Origin: Alphaproteobacteria bacterium
GTDB lineage: Bacteria > Pseudomonadota > Alphaproteobacteria > Micropepsales > Micropepsaceae
Direction: 5' to 3'
Assembly: GCA_947467345.1 (NCBI GenBank)
Contig: CANIHD010000012.1
Span: 1-64,000, forward strand
Length of the DNA: 64,000 bases
The first letter of the stretch is position 1. Each line of letters starts with the position of its first letter. The notes under the pieces were generated by a model. It saw only the letters and a list, made by a program, of their open reading frames with translations. It was not told the origin of the DNA and did not search any database. The translations under genes and the position numbers were made by a program. Below, piece after piece: positions 37,618-46,836 of this stretch.

Positions 37618-39309
37618 TTAGCGCTCTGCCGTCTCGCGGCGCAGATCGGAGGCATTGGCCACTTTGCGTTGCACCGGCAACGCGGCGACTAGTTTCTCGA
37701 TCCGGTTACGCTCGGCGTTGAAGGCCTTCATTTGTTGACCTTCAAGCCTGCGTCCTGTCGCGACTTTCACCTTGGCAGGATTGACCTGCTGGTTCTTGAC
37801 GCGGATTTCGTAATGCAGATGCGGGCCCGTGGAGACACCGGTATTGCCGCTATAGGCGACGATCTGGCCCTGCGTGACGCGCGTGCCCTTCTTGATGTTC
37901 TTGCCGAAGCGCGAGAGATGGCCATAGGCCGTCGAATACCCGTTGCTGTGGCTGACAATCACGAGATTGCCGTAACCATTGCTGCGACCTGCATAGGTGA
38001 CGGTGCCGCTACCGCCGGCCATCACAGGCGTTCCAATCGGAACCGCGAAGTCGACGCCCTTATGCATGCGGTTATAGCCGAGGATCGGATGACGGCGGAG
38101 CCCGAAGCCTGACGAAATGCGCGCGCCGTCGACCGGCGTCTTCATCAGCATGCTTTTCGCGCTGCTGCCGTTATTCTCGAAATATTCCGGACCATCCGTC
38201 GTCTCAAAGCGGAACAAAGTCTGCTTCTTGCCGCCGAGCGTCATGGTCGCGGCCAGGATGTTGCCGGTCTTCGCGGGCTGGCCTTCGGCGGTGTAGAAAT
38301 TGTTGTAGAAGACTTCGAATTCGTCGCCCGGGTGAACGTCGCGTTGGAAATCGACGTCATAAGAGAACATGTGGATCATCTCGACCACGATGCTGGCCGG
38401 AATGCCGGCCTGCATGGCGGCTAGATAAAGGCTCGAATCGATCGTCGCGCCGGCGCGCTGATAGCGAGAGGCGAGTTTCTTTTGGATTTCATTGACCGCG
38501 TAAGCCGCGGGTGCCGTGAGTTCGACCGTGATCTGGCGTTCCACCGACGGCGAGAAGCTCAGCGAAAGAAGACGGTTGGTGGTGGCTTCCGCGACCACGT
38601 CGGGTTCGACGATAAGAGCGGGAGCGGGGGTGTTCGCGGGAATGCCGAAGCTGGCTTCAAAAACCTGACCCGGACGAATGCTTCGAGGGCTAAAGAGCGG
38701 CTGCATCGCCGTAATAACGGCGGCGGCGTCCTTCACCGGTACGCCGGCGTCCTGGAGCATGCCCATGATGGTTCCGCCGGCACCGACTTTCAGCTTCTTG
38801 GTGCTGACATTCGCGGTCTTCTCGGCAGTGGCGTCGCTGGTGGCGGCCATGCCTGAAGCATTACGGACGACACTAGCGAGGGCGCTGTTCAATCCGGGCA
38901 CCACAACGCTGGCGGCGCGGTAATCCTCAGGCGCAATGCCGGGGAGAATGGGTTTTACGGAGAGGGAGGAGAGCAAATCGTAAGGGAGGGCGGCTTGGGT
39001 GCGGCGCGGTTCGAAAGTTCCCGCCGCGTCGGGCGGCGTAGCCGCTAAAGCCAGGATGGTGACGGCAGAAGCGACCGAGGCGGTGATGGCAGTCGATACG
39101 ATCGTCCAACGACCATCAGCGCTATCAAAAATTCCACCGGCGGCGGAACCGGCGCGGCGCAACTCAGTTATGTACCCAGGCACTCTCGACAGCGTGTCAC
39201 GTAGCAATGGCTCAGTTCCCACGTTTAACGACGGGGACATAGTCCCCGTCGGCCCATCCCATAGAGCTCGATAGCTCCAACTTAGTTCCGGTCGAATTAC
39301 ACCCATCAT
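37618..39309 (-). CDS. M23 family metallopeptidase (murein endopeptidase)
   Basis: A protein of up to 563 residues. One membrane segment lies near residues 68-90 (WTIVSTAITASVASAVTILALA) and a periplasmic middle region with a LysM/OapA-like part (GGTIMGMLQDAGVP) follows. The C-terminal LytM/M23 domain has the zinc ligands in MHKGVDFAVPIGTPV and GPHLHYEIRV. Such enzymes cut peptide cross-links in peptidoglycan during growth or division. All catalytic residues are present, so it should be active. The exact start is uncertain; MSPSLNVG, 23 residues in, is an alternative. Confidence 0.88.
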   Translation of the reverse strand: MMGVIRPELSWSYRALWDGPTGTMSPSLNVGTEPLLRDTLSRVPGYITELRRAGSAAGGIFDSADGRWTIVSTAITASVASAVTILALAATPPDAAGTFEPRRTQAALPYDLLSSLSVKPILPGIAPEDYRAASVVVPGLNSALASVVRNASGMAATSDATAEKTANVSTKKLKVGAGGTIMGMLQDAGVPVKDAAAVITAMQPLFSPRSIRPGQVFEASFGIPANTPAPALIVEPDVVAEATTNRLLSLSFSPSVERQITVELTAPAAYAVNEIQKKLASRYQRAGATIDSSLYLAAMQAGIPASIVVEMIHMFSYDVDFQRDVHPGDEFEVFYNNFYTAEGQPAKTGNILAATMTLGGKKQTLFRFETTDGPEYFENNGSSAKSMLMKTPVDGARISSGFGLRRHPILGYNRMHKGVDFAVPIGTPVMAGGSGTVTYAGRSNGYGNLVIVSHSNGYSTAYGHLSRFGKNIKKGTRVTQGQIVAYSGNTGVSTGPHLHYEIRVKNQQVNPAKVKVATGRRLEGQQMKAFNAERNRIEKLVAALPVQRKVANASDLRRETAER

Positions 39310-39444
39310 CTGGGGACAAACATTCGTCCGTCAACCCTTACAGAAGGGCTAAGCGGCGCGATTGGTAAATAGGCCTTAACAGGTTGCAGACAAATCGCAA
39401 AATGTGTTTTCCGTCATGAAGCCGGGGAACTTTGGAGTAGCGCG

Positions 39445-40659
39445 CTATTCCGCAGGCGAACCGGCCATTTCCGGGGCAGTTACACGCCGCTGGGAGCGCT
39501 TCAGCCACCACATACGAAACCCCGTAATTCCGAACAAAAGCGGTAGGAAACCCGATAGGAATACCAAGATCTTGTAGGCGATTCCTAAACCAAGTCCCGA
39601 ATGTAACAGGCGTTGCCAGACGACGACCTGCTCGCCGACATTATAAGTCCGGAAATCATCGACATAGACGATCTGTCCGTTCATGCGATCGACCGACACC
39701 AGAATCGGCGGCGCGCCTTGCCCCAAAGCTGTTGGCCGGAAATTGAGCACATAGGGGCTATCCGGGCGGTTCGGGAGCTGGAAATTCAGCGGAACGATTC
39801 CCGGAACCGCCGCTTGGGCGGTCGCAATGGCTTGGTCCAGTGACAAAGGCTGCGGCAGCGGGAGCTGATTCGCGGCTTCGGCACTAGGATCTTCGAAATT
39901 ATAGCCGATCGACAGAACCAGCCCGACCGCCGCGCGGAAGCTGCGCGGGAAGGCGAGGTAGACGCCGCTGATGCTGATGACGAGAAACAGCAGCAGGGTC
40001 CAAATCCCGAAGGCGGCATGCAGATCGTGGTTCAGGCGAAAGCCCCGGGCGCCGCGCTTGATCAGAAAAGCGCGTTTCCACTGCCCCTCACGTGGCCACC
40101 ACAGAACGAGGCCCGAAAGGCTGAGCAAGGTCATGGCGATGCCAAGCCAGCCCACAAAGGAGCGGTCGGATATCGTCCGCACATAGAGCGTCGCGTGAAG
40201 CGTGCGCATGATTCCAAATATCGCCGCTGGCCGCCCCTGCACGCCGGTTCCGAGAACCTCCAACGAAACGGGATCGACATAGATCGTGTTTGGCCCGGTC
40301 AGATCGGCGTTGCGCTCGCGACGGTCGATCGGTTGGAAGCGAATTGAGGCGGGCTCGCGCGAGCGCTGGGGCATCAGCACGCGGTCGGCGCGCATGCCCG
40401 CCGGCACGACGGCTTCCGCGGCGGCCAGTATAGCTTCGGCGGATTTGATTTCACCGGTCGCGGTGGCCGCGGGAATCGACCAGCGCGGCGCTTCCGGCTG
40501 CAACACCAGAATGCTGCCGGAAATGCCGAGCAGGATAAACGGGATGGCTAATATCAATCCCGCCCAAAGATGCACCGTCATCAGCACGGCGCGAAAACGG
40601 CGCCACGGGATTCGGCCCACCGGGTAGGCCAAATTCGAAATATCAATATCCTGCCGCAT
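39445..40659 (-). CDS. PepSY-associated membrane protein
   Basis: A 404-residue inner-membrane protein of the PepSY-associated TM family (PiuB/YdbL type). Helices are visible near residues 25-50 (VHLWAGLILAIPFILLGISG), about 175-195, 225-245 (FGIWTLLLFLVISISGVYL) and 345-370 (ILVFLSGFLPLLFGITGF). HLWAG and LLHSGLGLG are typical histidine-containing segments. Family members are linked to siderophore uptake and iron reduction; no TonB receptor is nearby, so the role here is open. ATG 40659 overlaps the end of the gamma-glutamyltransferase gene by 17 bases, suggesting cotranscription. Confidence 0.82.
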   Translation of the reverse strand: MRQDIDISNLAYPVGRIPWRRFRAVLMTVHLWAGLILAIPFILLGISGSILVLQPEAPRWSIPAATATGEIKSAEAILAAAEAVVPAGMRADRVLMPQRSREPASIRFQPIDRRERNADLTGPNTIYVDPVSLEVLGTGVQGRPAAIFGIMRTLHATLYVRTISDRSFVGWLGIAMTLLSLSGLVLWWPREGQWKRAFLIKRGARGFRLNHDLHAAFGIWTLLLFLVISISGVYLAFPRSFRAAVGLVLSIGYNFEDPSAEAANQLPLPQPLSLDQAIATAQAAVPGIVPLNFQLPNRPDSPYVLNFRPTALGQGAPPILVSVDRMNGQIVYVDDFRTYNVGEQVVVWQRLLHSGLGLGIAYKILVFLSGFLPLLFGITGFRMWWLKRSQRRVTAPEMAGSPAE

Positions 40660-42340
40660 GGCCGTCTTTTCGCATCTCACTTCCGGCGCGATAGATTTTA
40701 TACGCAGCATCACGCTGAATCGCTTGATACCCACCGAAAGCATCGCTGCCTTTCACGAAACGATGCCCGCGACGCTCAAGTTCGGCTCGCACACAGGGCG
40801 CAATTCCGCTTTCGATTTCCACGAAGCCGACGCCCTGCGGCTGCTCGCCGGTGACTTCCGTTCCGCCGTAGTGGCGAAAACGCATGAAATCGCCGGCCTC
40901 CTGCACGTTCATGCCGAAATCGATCATGTTGACCAGCACTTGCGCATGGCCTTGCGGCTGCATGTCGCCGCCCATCAGCCCGAATGACATCCAAGGCTCG
41001 CCATCTTTCATGACAAAGCCTGGAATGATGGTCTGGAAGGGGCGCTTGCCCGGCGCGTAGACGCTGGGTGAGACAGAATCGAGGGAGAACAGCTCGCCGC
41101 GATTATTGAACATAAAGCCGAGCCCGTCGGCGACCAGCCCTGAACCCATGCCCCGGAAATTGGATTGGATGAGAGACACCATCATTCCGGATTTGTCGGC
41201 GATGGTGAAATAGGTGGTGTCGCCGTCCACCAGCTTCGGCTCACCGGGACCGACCGATGGATTGGCGGCGCTCATCGCGATCAACACGCGCCGCTCGCGC
41301 GCGTAAGCGTCCGAAATAAGCTCCTTTATCGGCACATTCACGAAATCCATATCGCCATAAAACTTCGCGAGATCTTCGTAGACGATACGTTTGGCTTCGA
41401 TCATGACATGCAGCGCGTCGGCCGAGCCGGGGCCCATGGCGCGCAAGTCGAAGCCTTGCAGCAATTGGAGGATTTGCAGGACCGCGACGCCCTGACCGTT
41501 GGGCGGCAATTCGAAAACATCATAGCCGCGATAATTGACGCCGACCGGGTCAACCCAGTTGCCGCGATGCGTCGCCAGATCGTCGAGGCCGAGATCACTG
41601 CCGATACGCCGGAAATAGGCATCCATCGTTTTGGCGATAGTGCCGCTGTAAAAAGCCTCGCGGCCGTCACGCGCAATAGTCTCGTAAGTGCGCGCGAGGT
41701 CCGGATTGCGAAAAACCTGGCCCTCTCGGGGAGTCGCGCCGTCCACAAAATAGGTGTGGCGGGCATTGTCGAATTCTTCGACGTCCTTTTCCTCGCCGCG
41801 CGCGCGCATGTCGCGGTCTAACGCGAACGCAACATAGGGCGTCAGCGGAAAACCATCGCGCGCATAAGAAATCGCCGGCGCCAGCAAGTCCGGCATTTTC
41901 ATGCTGCCGAATTTTTCATGCAGCGCGAACCAGCCGTCGACGGCGCCGGGAACGGAGACAGCTAGAGAACCCCAGGATGGAATTTTGGAACGCGTTCCCA
42001 ATTTGCTCTTCAGCGCATCATAAGAGCGCCCCCGCGCAGAGCGGCCCGAGCCGTTATAGCCATGCAGCTTTCGCGTTTTCGGATCCCACACGATGGCGAA
42101 CAAATCGCCGCCGATCCCGCAAGCCGTCATCTCCATCAGCCCGAGGGCGGCATTGGTCGCAATGGCGGCATCAATGGCGTTGCCGCCGCGCTTCAAAATA
42201 TCGAGCGCGATCTCGGTCGCGAGGGGGTGGGCGGTAGCGGCGATGCCATTGCAGGCCATAACCGGTGCGCGCGTGGCGAAGGGGGCGCCGACATAGCGGT
42301 CGCCACGGCCGGAGGAGGCCTGGATATCGGCTGATGTCAT
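40643..42340 (-). CDS. Gamma-glutamyltransferase family protein (YwrD-like)
   Basis: A 565-residue Ntn hydrolase that should self-cleave before T375 in GDTTYFTIADKSG. Classic enzymes have TTH at this site; TTY is seen in the YwrD branch, so substrate use may differ from glutathione. HPLATEIALDILKRGGNAIDAA and GIGGDLF, the N-terminal signatures, are intact. No signal peptide is evident, so it may be cytoplasmic, unlike the periplasmic E. coli enzyme. ATG 42340 (MTSADIQASSGRGDRY) fits; the longer open frame upstream overlaps the divergent neighbour's leader. It overlaps the PepSY-type gene downstream. Confidence 0.88.
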   Translation of the reverse strand: MTSADIQASSGRGDRYVGAPFATRAPVMACNGIAATAHPLATEIALDILKRGGNAIDAAIATNAALGLMEMTACGIGGDLFAIVWDPKTRKLHGYNGSGRSARGRSYDALKSKLGTRSKIPSWGSLAVSVPGAVDGWFALHEKFGSMKMPDLLAPAISYARDGFPLTPYVAFALDRDMRARGEEKDVEEFDNARHTYFVDGATPREGQVFRNPDLARTYETIARDGREAFYSGTIAKTMDAYFRRIGSDLGLDDLATHRGNWVDPVGVNYRGYDVFELPPNGQGVAVLQILQLLQGFDLRAMGPGSADALHVMIEAKRIVYEDLAKFYGDMDFVNVPIKELISDAYARERRVLIAMSAANPSVGPGEPKLVDGDTTYFTIADKSGMMVSLIQSNFRGMGSGLVADGLGFMFNNRGELFSLDSVSPSVYAPGKRPFQTIIPGFVMKDGEPWMSFGLMGGDMQPQGHAQVLVNMIDFGMNVQEAGDFMRFRHYGGTEVTGEQPQGVGFVEIESGIAPCVRAELERRGHRFVKGSDAFGGYQAIQRDAAYKIYRAGSEMRKDGHAAGY

Positions 42341-42520
42341 GACTGCGAAACTCGAAAAGATGCTGTTGCTTCCACGCCCGCTACGCCCCGAAAAAATGCC
42401 CGCCGGGACTATAGGGGGCGCCTTTCGCCCCGTCACTCGGGAGCATCGCCGGGCGCCGCCGCCGTGGGCCGACGTAGCGATTTCTTGCAGGGCGGGTCCA
42501 AAGAGCTTATCCGACATTCC

Positions 42521-43126
42521 ATGCTGGACACCCGAGTCAAACATCTCCTGGCCGCGCCTCTGGACGCGTTAGCTGAAATCGCTATCCGCGCGCGTCTCAG
42601 CGCGAACATGGTCACCTTGATCGGGTTTGGGCTGGGGCTTCTTGGCGTCGGCTTTGTCGCCCTCGACACCTTGCCGCTGGGGGCTCTTTTTCTTGCATTG
42701 AACCGGCTCGCCGACGGGGTCGATGGCGCCGTTGCCCGCAAGACCAAGACGACGGCTTTGGGCGCCTACCTCGACACGGTCCTGACCTATTTCATTTTTG
42801 CCGGGCTGGCATTTTCATTCGTCGCCGCACGTCAGCAATTCGGACTCTCCGGTGGGTTTCTGTTGTTCAGCCTTTTCTTAGTGGCGGTAACCGATTTGGC
42901 GACGCGTTCCTTTCAAGGCGCGAACGCGAGAGAGGAAGATAAAGGCGCGTTTACGTCATTCCTCCTCGTCAAGAAAACCTGGACCTCGGGATTCTATCTG
43001 ATCGTTCTGTTGCAACCTTTTATGTTCGCGTTTTTGCCTTATCCGTTCGGCGCACTCTGCCTTTTGACCGCCGCTGTGCGCATTGCCACCGCAGTGGCTG
43101 CATTGAGTTCATCGGCACGGCCATGA
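42521..43126 (+). CDS. CDP-alcohol phosphatidyltransferase-like membrane protein, atypical motif
   Basis: A 201-residue multi-span protein of the CDP-alcohol phosphatidyltransferase family, which joins CDP-diacylglycerol or CDP-inositol-type donors to alcohols in phospholipid synthesis. The signature is D65-G-V-D68-G-A-V-A-R73, G81 and D85. The fourth aspartate, expected at position 89, is Thr (GAYLDTVLTYF). That residue acts as the general base in studied members, so the protein may be inactive, altered, or the sequence may hold an error. ATG 42521 is chosen without a clear ribosome site; GTG 42464 is possible. Its stop overlaps thiO by ATGA. Confidence 0.8.
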   Translation: MLDTRVKHLLAAPLDALAEIAIRARLSANMVTLIGFGLGLLGVGFVALDTLPLGALFLALNRLADGVDGAVARKTKTTALGAYLDTVLTYFIFAGLAFSFVAARQQFGLSGGFLLFSLFLVAVTDLATRSFQGANAREEDKGAFTSFLLVKKTWTSGFYLIVLLQPFMFAFLPYPFGALCLLTAAVRIATAVAALSSSARP

Positions 43127-44235
43127 AGATCGCGATCGTCGGCGGCGGCATCGCCGGCCTTGCGGTCGGGTGGCGCCTGGCTGCGGCGGGCGCCGACGTG
43201 GATGTGCTTGAGCGCGGGTTAGCCGGCAGCGGCAGCACATGGGCGGCAGCGGGCATGTTGGCGCCTGCGGCCGAAGCCAGCCACGGCAACGATCCGCATG
43301 CGCGCCTCGCCCGTGAAGCGCGTGAGCAGTGGCCTTCCTTCGCGCGCGAATTGGAAGAGGCGAGCGGAATCGCTATCGGCTTTGACGTTTGCGGATCGCT
43401 GACGGTAGCCTGCGACGACGAGAGAGCCGCCGAACTTTCGGAACGTGGGAATTTCATTCGCGCTTACGGCGAGCACGCCGAATATCTTTCAGCCGAAACC
43501 GCGCTTGCCGGCGAGCCGATGCTGGCGCGGGACATTCAAGGCGCGCTGTTCGCCGCCGACGATGCCAAGGTCGATAACCGCGTCGTGATGGAAGCGCTTG
43601 TGCGCGCCTTCGCGCGGGCAGGTGGGCATCTCCATGAGAACTGCAACGTGTGCTCCGTTCATGTCGAAGCGGATCGCGCGAAAGGCGTAATTACGTCGGA
43701 CGGAACGATCGCCGCCGACTGCGTCATCGTCGCGGCTGGCGCGTGGTCGAGCCTGCTCGGCGGTCTGGCGGACGGAACGCTTCCACCAATACGCCCCGCC
43801 AAAGGCCAGATGGTGTCGCTCCGCGTACCGCAAGGCGCTGCGATGCCGCGCCATCTCACTTGGGGCGACGGCATCTATGTCGTGTCTCGTGGGCAGGTCG
43901 TTCTTCTCGGCGCCACGGTGGAAGATCGCGGCTTCGACACCTCCGTCACACGCGAAGCGCGCGATCAGCTTCTCGCCCGCGCCACACGCATTCTGCCGGC
44001 GCTTGGCACCTGGTCTGTGGCCGAAAGCTGGGCGGGCCTTCGACCGCGCACGCCCGACGCAAATCCGGTTCTGGGCGTAACGGGCGTCGGCGGGCTTTAT
44101 ATGGCGACCGGCCAATTTCGAAACGGCATTCTCTTTGCGCCGGTCGTCGCGGAGATCCTGTGCAAGCTGGTCTTGGGTCAGGGCGCAGGAGAGCTTGCGT
44201 CGTCGTTTGACCCGCGGCGGTTTGCGAAGGCTTGA
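43123..44235 (+). CDS. thiO: Glycine oxidase ThiO
   Basis: A 370-residue FAD-dependent oxidase that converts glycine to iminoglycine for the thiazole ring of thiamine. The FAD-binding motif GGGIAGLAVGWRLAAAG is at residues 7-23, followed by GSTWAAAGMLAPAAEA. The C-terminal signature WAGLRPRTPDANPVLG and the closing TGQFRNGILFAP are typical of ThiO. No other thiamine gene lies next to it in the window, so its assignment rests on motifs; a related D-amino acid oxidase is the alternative. It overlaps the upstream gene by four bases. Confidence 0.85.
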   Translation: MKIAIVGGGIAGLAVGWRLAAAGADVDVLERGLAGSGSTWAAAGMLAPAAEASHGNDPHARLAREAREQWPSFARELEEASGIAIGFDVCGSLTVACDDERAAELSERGNFIRAYGEHAEYLSAETALAGEPMLARDIQGALFAADDAKVDNRVVMEALVRAFARAGGHLHENCNVCSVHVEADRAKGVITSDGTIAADCVIVAAGAWSSLLGGLADGTLPPIRPAKGQMVSLRVPQGAAMPRHLTWGDGIYVVSRGQVVLLGATVEDRGFDTSVTREARDQLLARATRILPALGTWSVAESWAGLRPRTPDANPVLGVTGVGGLYMATGQFRNGILFAPVVAEILCKLVLGQGAGELASSFDPRRFAKA

Positions 44236-44242
44236 AATCAGC

Positions 44243-44644
44243 ATGAGCGATTTCGCGCTGCATCCACGCCTTGCGGCCGACACCGCCTTCATCGTCGATT
44301 GGCCGCTCTGCCGAATCTTGCTGATGAACGATCAGCGCTTTCATTGGCTCATCTTGGTGCCGCGCGTTCCTGATGCGAGCGAGCTGTACGATTTGTCCAG
44401 CGACGATCAAGCCGCGGCGATCAAGGAAGCCTCACGCGCAGGTGCCTCGTTGAAGGCTTGGAGCGGCGCCGTCAAAATCAATATCGCCGCGCTCGGTAAT
44501 ATGGTGCCGCAGCTCCATATCCATGTCATCGCGCGGAAAGTAGGCGACGCCGCATGGCCTGCGCCGGTGTGGAGCGCGACGGGGTCTTCCATTCCTTACC
44601 CAGATCCTAACGCCGTCGTGTCGGAACTGAGCCGGATGCTCTGA
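44243..44644 (+). CDS. HIT family nucleotide-binding protein
   Basis: A 133-residue histidine-triad protein. The core MVPQLHIHVIARKVGD carries the histidines, with Ile in place of the third triad His, a form common in this alphaproteobacterial subgroup. WPLCRILLMNDQRFHWLILVPR is the typical N-terminal strand region. HIT proteins hydrolyse dinucleotide or nucleoside phosphoramidate substrates; the substrate here is unknown. It begins seven bases after thiO and ends just before the broken transglycosylase gene. Confidence 0.88.
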   Translation: MSDFALHPRLAADTAFIVDWPLCRILLMNDQRFHWLILVPRVPDASELYDLSSDDQAAAIKEASRAGASLKAWSGAVKINIAALGNMVPQLHIHVIARKVGDAAWPAPVWSATGSSIPYPDPNAVVSELSRML

Positions 44645-44647
44645 AGC

Positions 44648-45607
44648 GTGGCATGGGCCTTGCCAGGGTTTCTTCGCAGAGCAGAAAGCCCCGCTATGGT
44701 TGCCGAGATTCAAAGTGTCAAAGCCATTGCCGGACCGGAGTCCGTGGTCGCCGCCTTGCGGCAGGCCAGTGCCTCCACGGGCTTCGATTTCGACTATCTT
44801 TTGTCCACTGCCATGCGCGAGAGCAGCCTGCAACCCCAAGCAAAATCAAAGAGTTCTTCGGCCACAGGCCTATTTCAGTTCATCGATTAAACCTGGCTCG
44901 GACTGGTCAAAAAGCACGGCGAAAAGCACGGGCTGGGCGAATTTGCCAAGGCCATCCAGAGCGATTCCTCGGGGCGCTGCACCGTCGGCTCGGCACAAAT
45001 GAAGTCGGAAATTCTTGCCCTGCGGAACGTCCCGCGCATCTCGGCGCTGATGGCCGGCGAGGGCGCCAAGGACACCAAAGAGGCGCTGGAGTGCTCATTG
45101 GGGCGCGATGTGAGCTGCAACGAGCTCTATGCCGCGCATTTTCTCGGCCAGGCCGGCGCTCGCAAGCTCCTCAGCCTGAACAGTCAGAATCCGGCGCAGC
45201 GCGCCGATCTCGCTTTTCCGGAAGCCGCTAAAGCCAATAGAGCCGTCTTCTATCACCGCGACGGCAGCGCCAAATCGATCGGCGAGATTTATAATTGGAC
45301 CGTGAAGAAGACGATGCCGCAAGCTGGCGGCACGCCGTCCACCGTTGAACCGCAAGCGACACCGGAAACACAGTCCTCCACGAGGCTGGTGCGCAATGCT
45401 CGGCCCCTACCGGCGCCGCGGATGAATGCCGAACAGGCGGCGGCCGCCATTCCGCAGGCGTCATTGCGTGGCAGCGTCGATTTCACACCGAGCTACGCGC
45501 CATCACTGCCGATGGCGCGCACAAGCCTGGTACTCAGTCCGTCAGTGATTGAGATTCTCGCGGCGCTGAATTCGCCGGAAGCCACGCGCGCGAAACGCGA
45601 AATGTAA
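44648..45607 (+). pseudogene. Lytic transglycosylase (SLT) gene, interrupted by in-frame TAA
   Basis: Reading through one TAA (44888-44890), the frame gives about 318 residues of an SLT-family murein transglycosylase. The first part contains the catalytic Glu in STAMRESSLQPQ (E58 from GTG 44648) and the GLFQFID motif. The stop falls right after FID, where relatives usually have Gln (FIDQTWLGL). The frame then continues TWLGLVKKHGEKHGL, through a Cys-containing middle and a Pro/Ala-rich tail, to TAA 45605-45607. A C-to-T change in CAA explains it. The truncated product would lack most of the catalytic domain. Codon character after the stop is unchanged, so the lesion, if real, is recent. GTG 44648 or ATG 44696 may start. 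Confidence 0.8.
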
Positions 45608-45625
45608 TGTCCTAAACCTGATGTC

Positions 45626-45647
45626 ATGGCCCGCAACAGCGGGCCAT
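45626..45647. repeat. REP-like palindrome ATGGCCCGC-AACA-GCGGGCCAT
   Basis: A perfect 9-bp stem with a 4-base loop at the convergent junction of the transglycosylase and Hpt genes. It could act as a bidirectional terminator. The form GTCATGGCC...GGCCATCCA resembles palindromic intergenic repeats that are abundant in some alphaproteobacterial genomes; I saw only this copy in the window. Confidence 0.6.
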
Positions 45648-45678
45648 CCAGGTGACACGGACTCAAGCATTTAACGCG

Positions 45679-46173
45679 CTAGGCTTTGCCGAGTTTGTCG
45701 CGGAACGCCGTGACTTTGGATTCCAATTCGGTGGCAAGAACGGTGGCAGTGCGGTCGTTCGGATCGAACAATTTCATACGCAAGATCACTTTGATAGCGT
45801 CGATGTGAGCATCGATGAGCGCAGCGGGCAGGCCGCGCCCATCGGTGGACGATTCAGTCAAAGCACAGAGCGACGACGCCACACGCGCCATCAGCGGAAA
45901 GTTGAATGTCTTGCCCTGACCCTTCAGATCATGTGCGCCGCGATAGAGCGCGCTGAATGTCGTTTCGCTCGGCGAAGATTCATATTCCGCTCGCGCTACG
46001 ATCAGGCGTTCCACATCGGACGCGATCCATTCGCCGAACGACTCGCTCAATTTCTCGATAGCCGTTTCGGCGCGTTGAATGGCCGCGAGATCGAGCCCGC
46101 GACCGCTGCCGCCGACCTTTGCCTTGATGACATTAGGCGGCATAAAAATTTCGATTGGTTTCTTCCGGCCCAT
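45679..46173 (-). CDS. Hpt domain phosphotransfer protein
   Basis: A 164-residue protein with a histidine phosphotransfer four-helix domain: FSALYRGAHDLKGQGKTFNFPLMARVASSLC, phosphoacceptor His at 81. The first 25 residues (MGRKKPIEIFMPPNVIKAKVGG) form a conserved leader seen in related alphaproteobacterial proteins. It lies 15 bases downstream of a CheY-like receiver gene, so the two probably pass phosphate between them, but no histidine kinase is nearby. The pathway is unknown. Confidence 0.82.
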   Translation of the reverse strand: MGRKKPIEIFMPPNVIKAKVGGSGRGLDLAAIQRAETAIEKLSESFGEWIASDVERLIVARAEYESSPSETTFSALYRGAHDLKGQGKTFNFPLMARVASSLCALTESSTDGRGLPAALIDAHIDAIKVILRMKLFDPNDRTATVLATELESKVTAFRDKLGKA

Positions 46174-46188
46174 GCTGATCTCCTGCCG

Positions 46189-46704
46189 CTATGCGCGCGC
46201 CAATTGGGCGCCGGGATCTTCGGCCCGGCGTTCCGGTCCGTCATAGATGTGGTCACGCCGCCGCAGGCGGCACGGTCCGAAATAAACCTCGGTGCGCACG
46301 AAAGGACGCGGATGTTCGATCACAGCCTGCATACGCACCATCAGGCCCTTGGCTGAGACCGGCTTGGCTAGAAACTCGGTAGCGCCGGCATCGCGCGCAG
46401 CTTCCACATGATCGAGGCTGGTGTGGCCCGTAAGCATAATGATCGGGATAAAAGGATTTGGGCTGGTCGGTGAGTTGCGGATGGCTTTGGTCAAATCCAA
46501 TCCCGACATGCCCGGCATGACCCAGTCCACGACGGCGAGGTCGCAGGCGGTGGTGCGCAATCTGTCGAGCGCGTCTTGTCCGTCCGCGGCTTCATAGATT
46601 TGTGTGACCCCGAAGGCCTGGAGAACCGCTGCAACCAACGACCGCATATGCGGATTGTCGTCGACAACGAGAATTTTAAGCCGCTCGAACCGATATCCGC
46701 TCAT
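46189..46704 (-). CDS. Single-domain response regulator
   Basis: A 171-residue CheY-like receiver. Acidic pocket D15-D16 (ILVVDDNPHMR), phosphoacceptor D60 (AVVDWVMPGMSGLD), and the conserved Thr (MLTGH) and Lys (FLAKPVS) are all present. After the receiver comes a 45-residue tail (RTEVYFGPCRLRRRDHIYDGPERR) that recurs in alphaproteobacterial receivers, with no DNA-binding domain. It is upstream of the Hpt gene. ATG 46704 gives the family start MSGYRFERLK with GGA nearby; earlier ATGs at 46731 and 46743 exist. Confidence 0.85.
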   Translation of the reverse strand: MSGYRFERLKILVVDDNPHMRSLVAAVLQAFGVTQIYEAADGQDALDRLRTTACDLAVVDWVMPGMSGLDLTKAIRNSPTSPNPFIPIIMLTGHTSLDHVEAARDAGATEFLAKPVSAKGLMVRMQAVIEHPRPFVRTEVYFGPCRLRRRDHIYDGPERRAEDPGAQLARA

Positions 46705-46836
46705 TCCATATCCGTAGTCTTCGCCACGCATGACGACCGGCATTCCGCCGAAGATGCGACTGAGAATAGTTTAGGGGGGGTCTGTTAAAGCGGCGTTTAG
46801 AAAGAAGGCCTTGGCCGAGCCAAAACGCAGCAGCAA

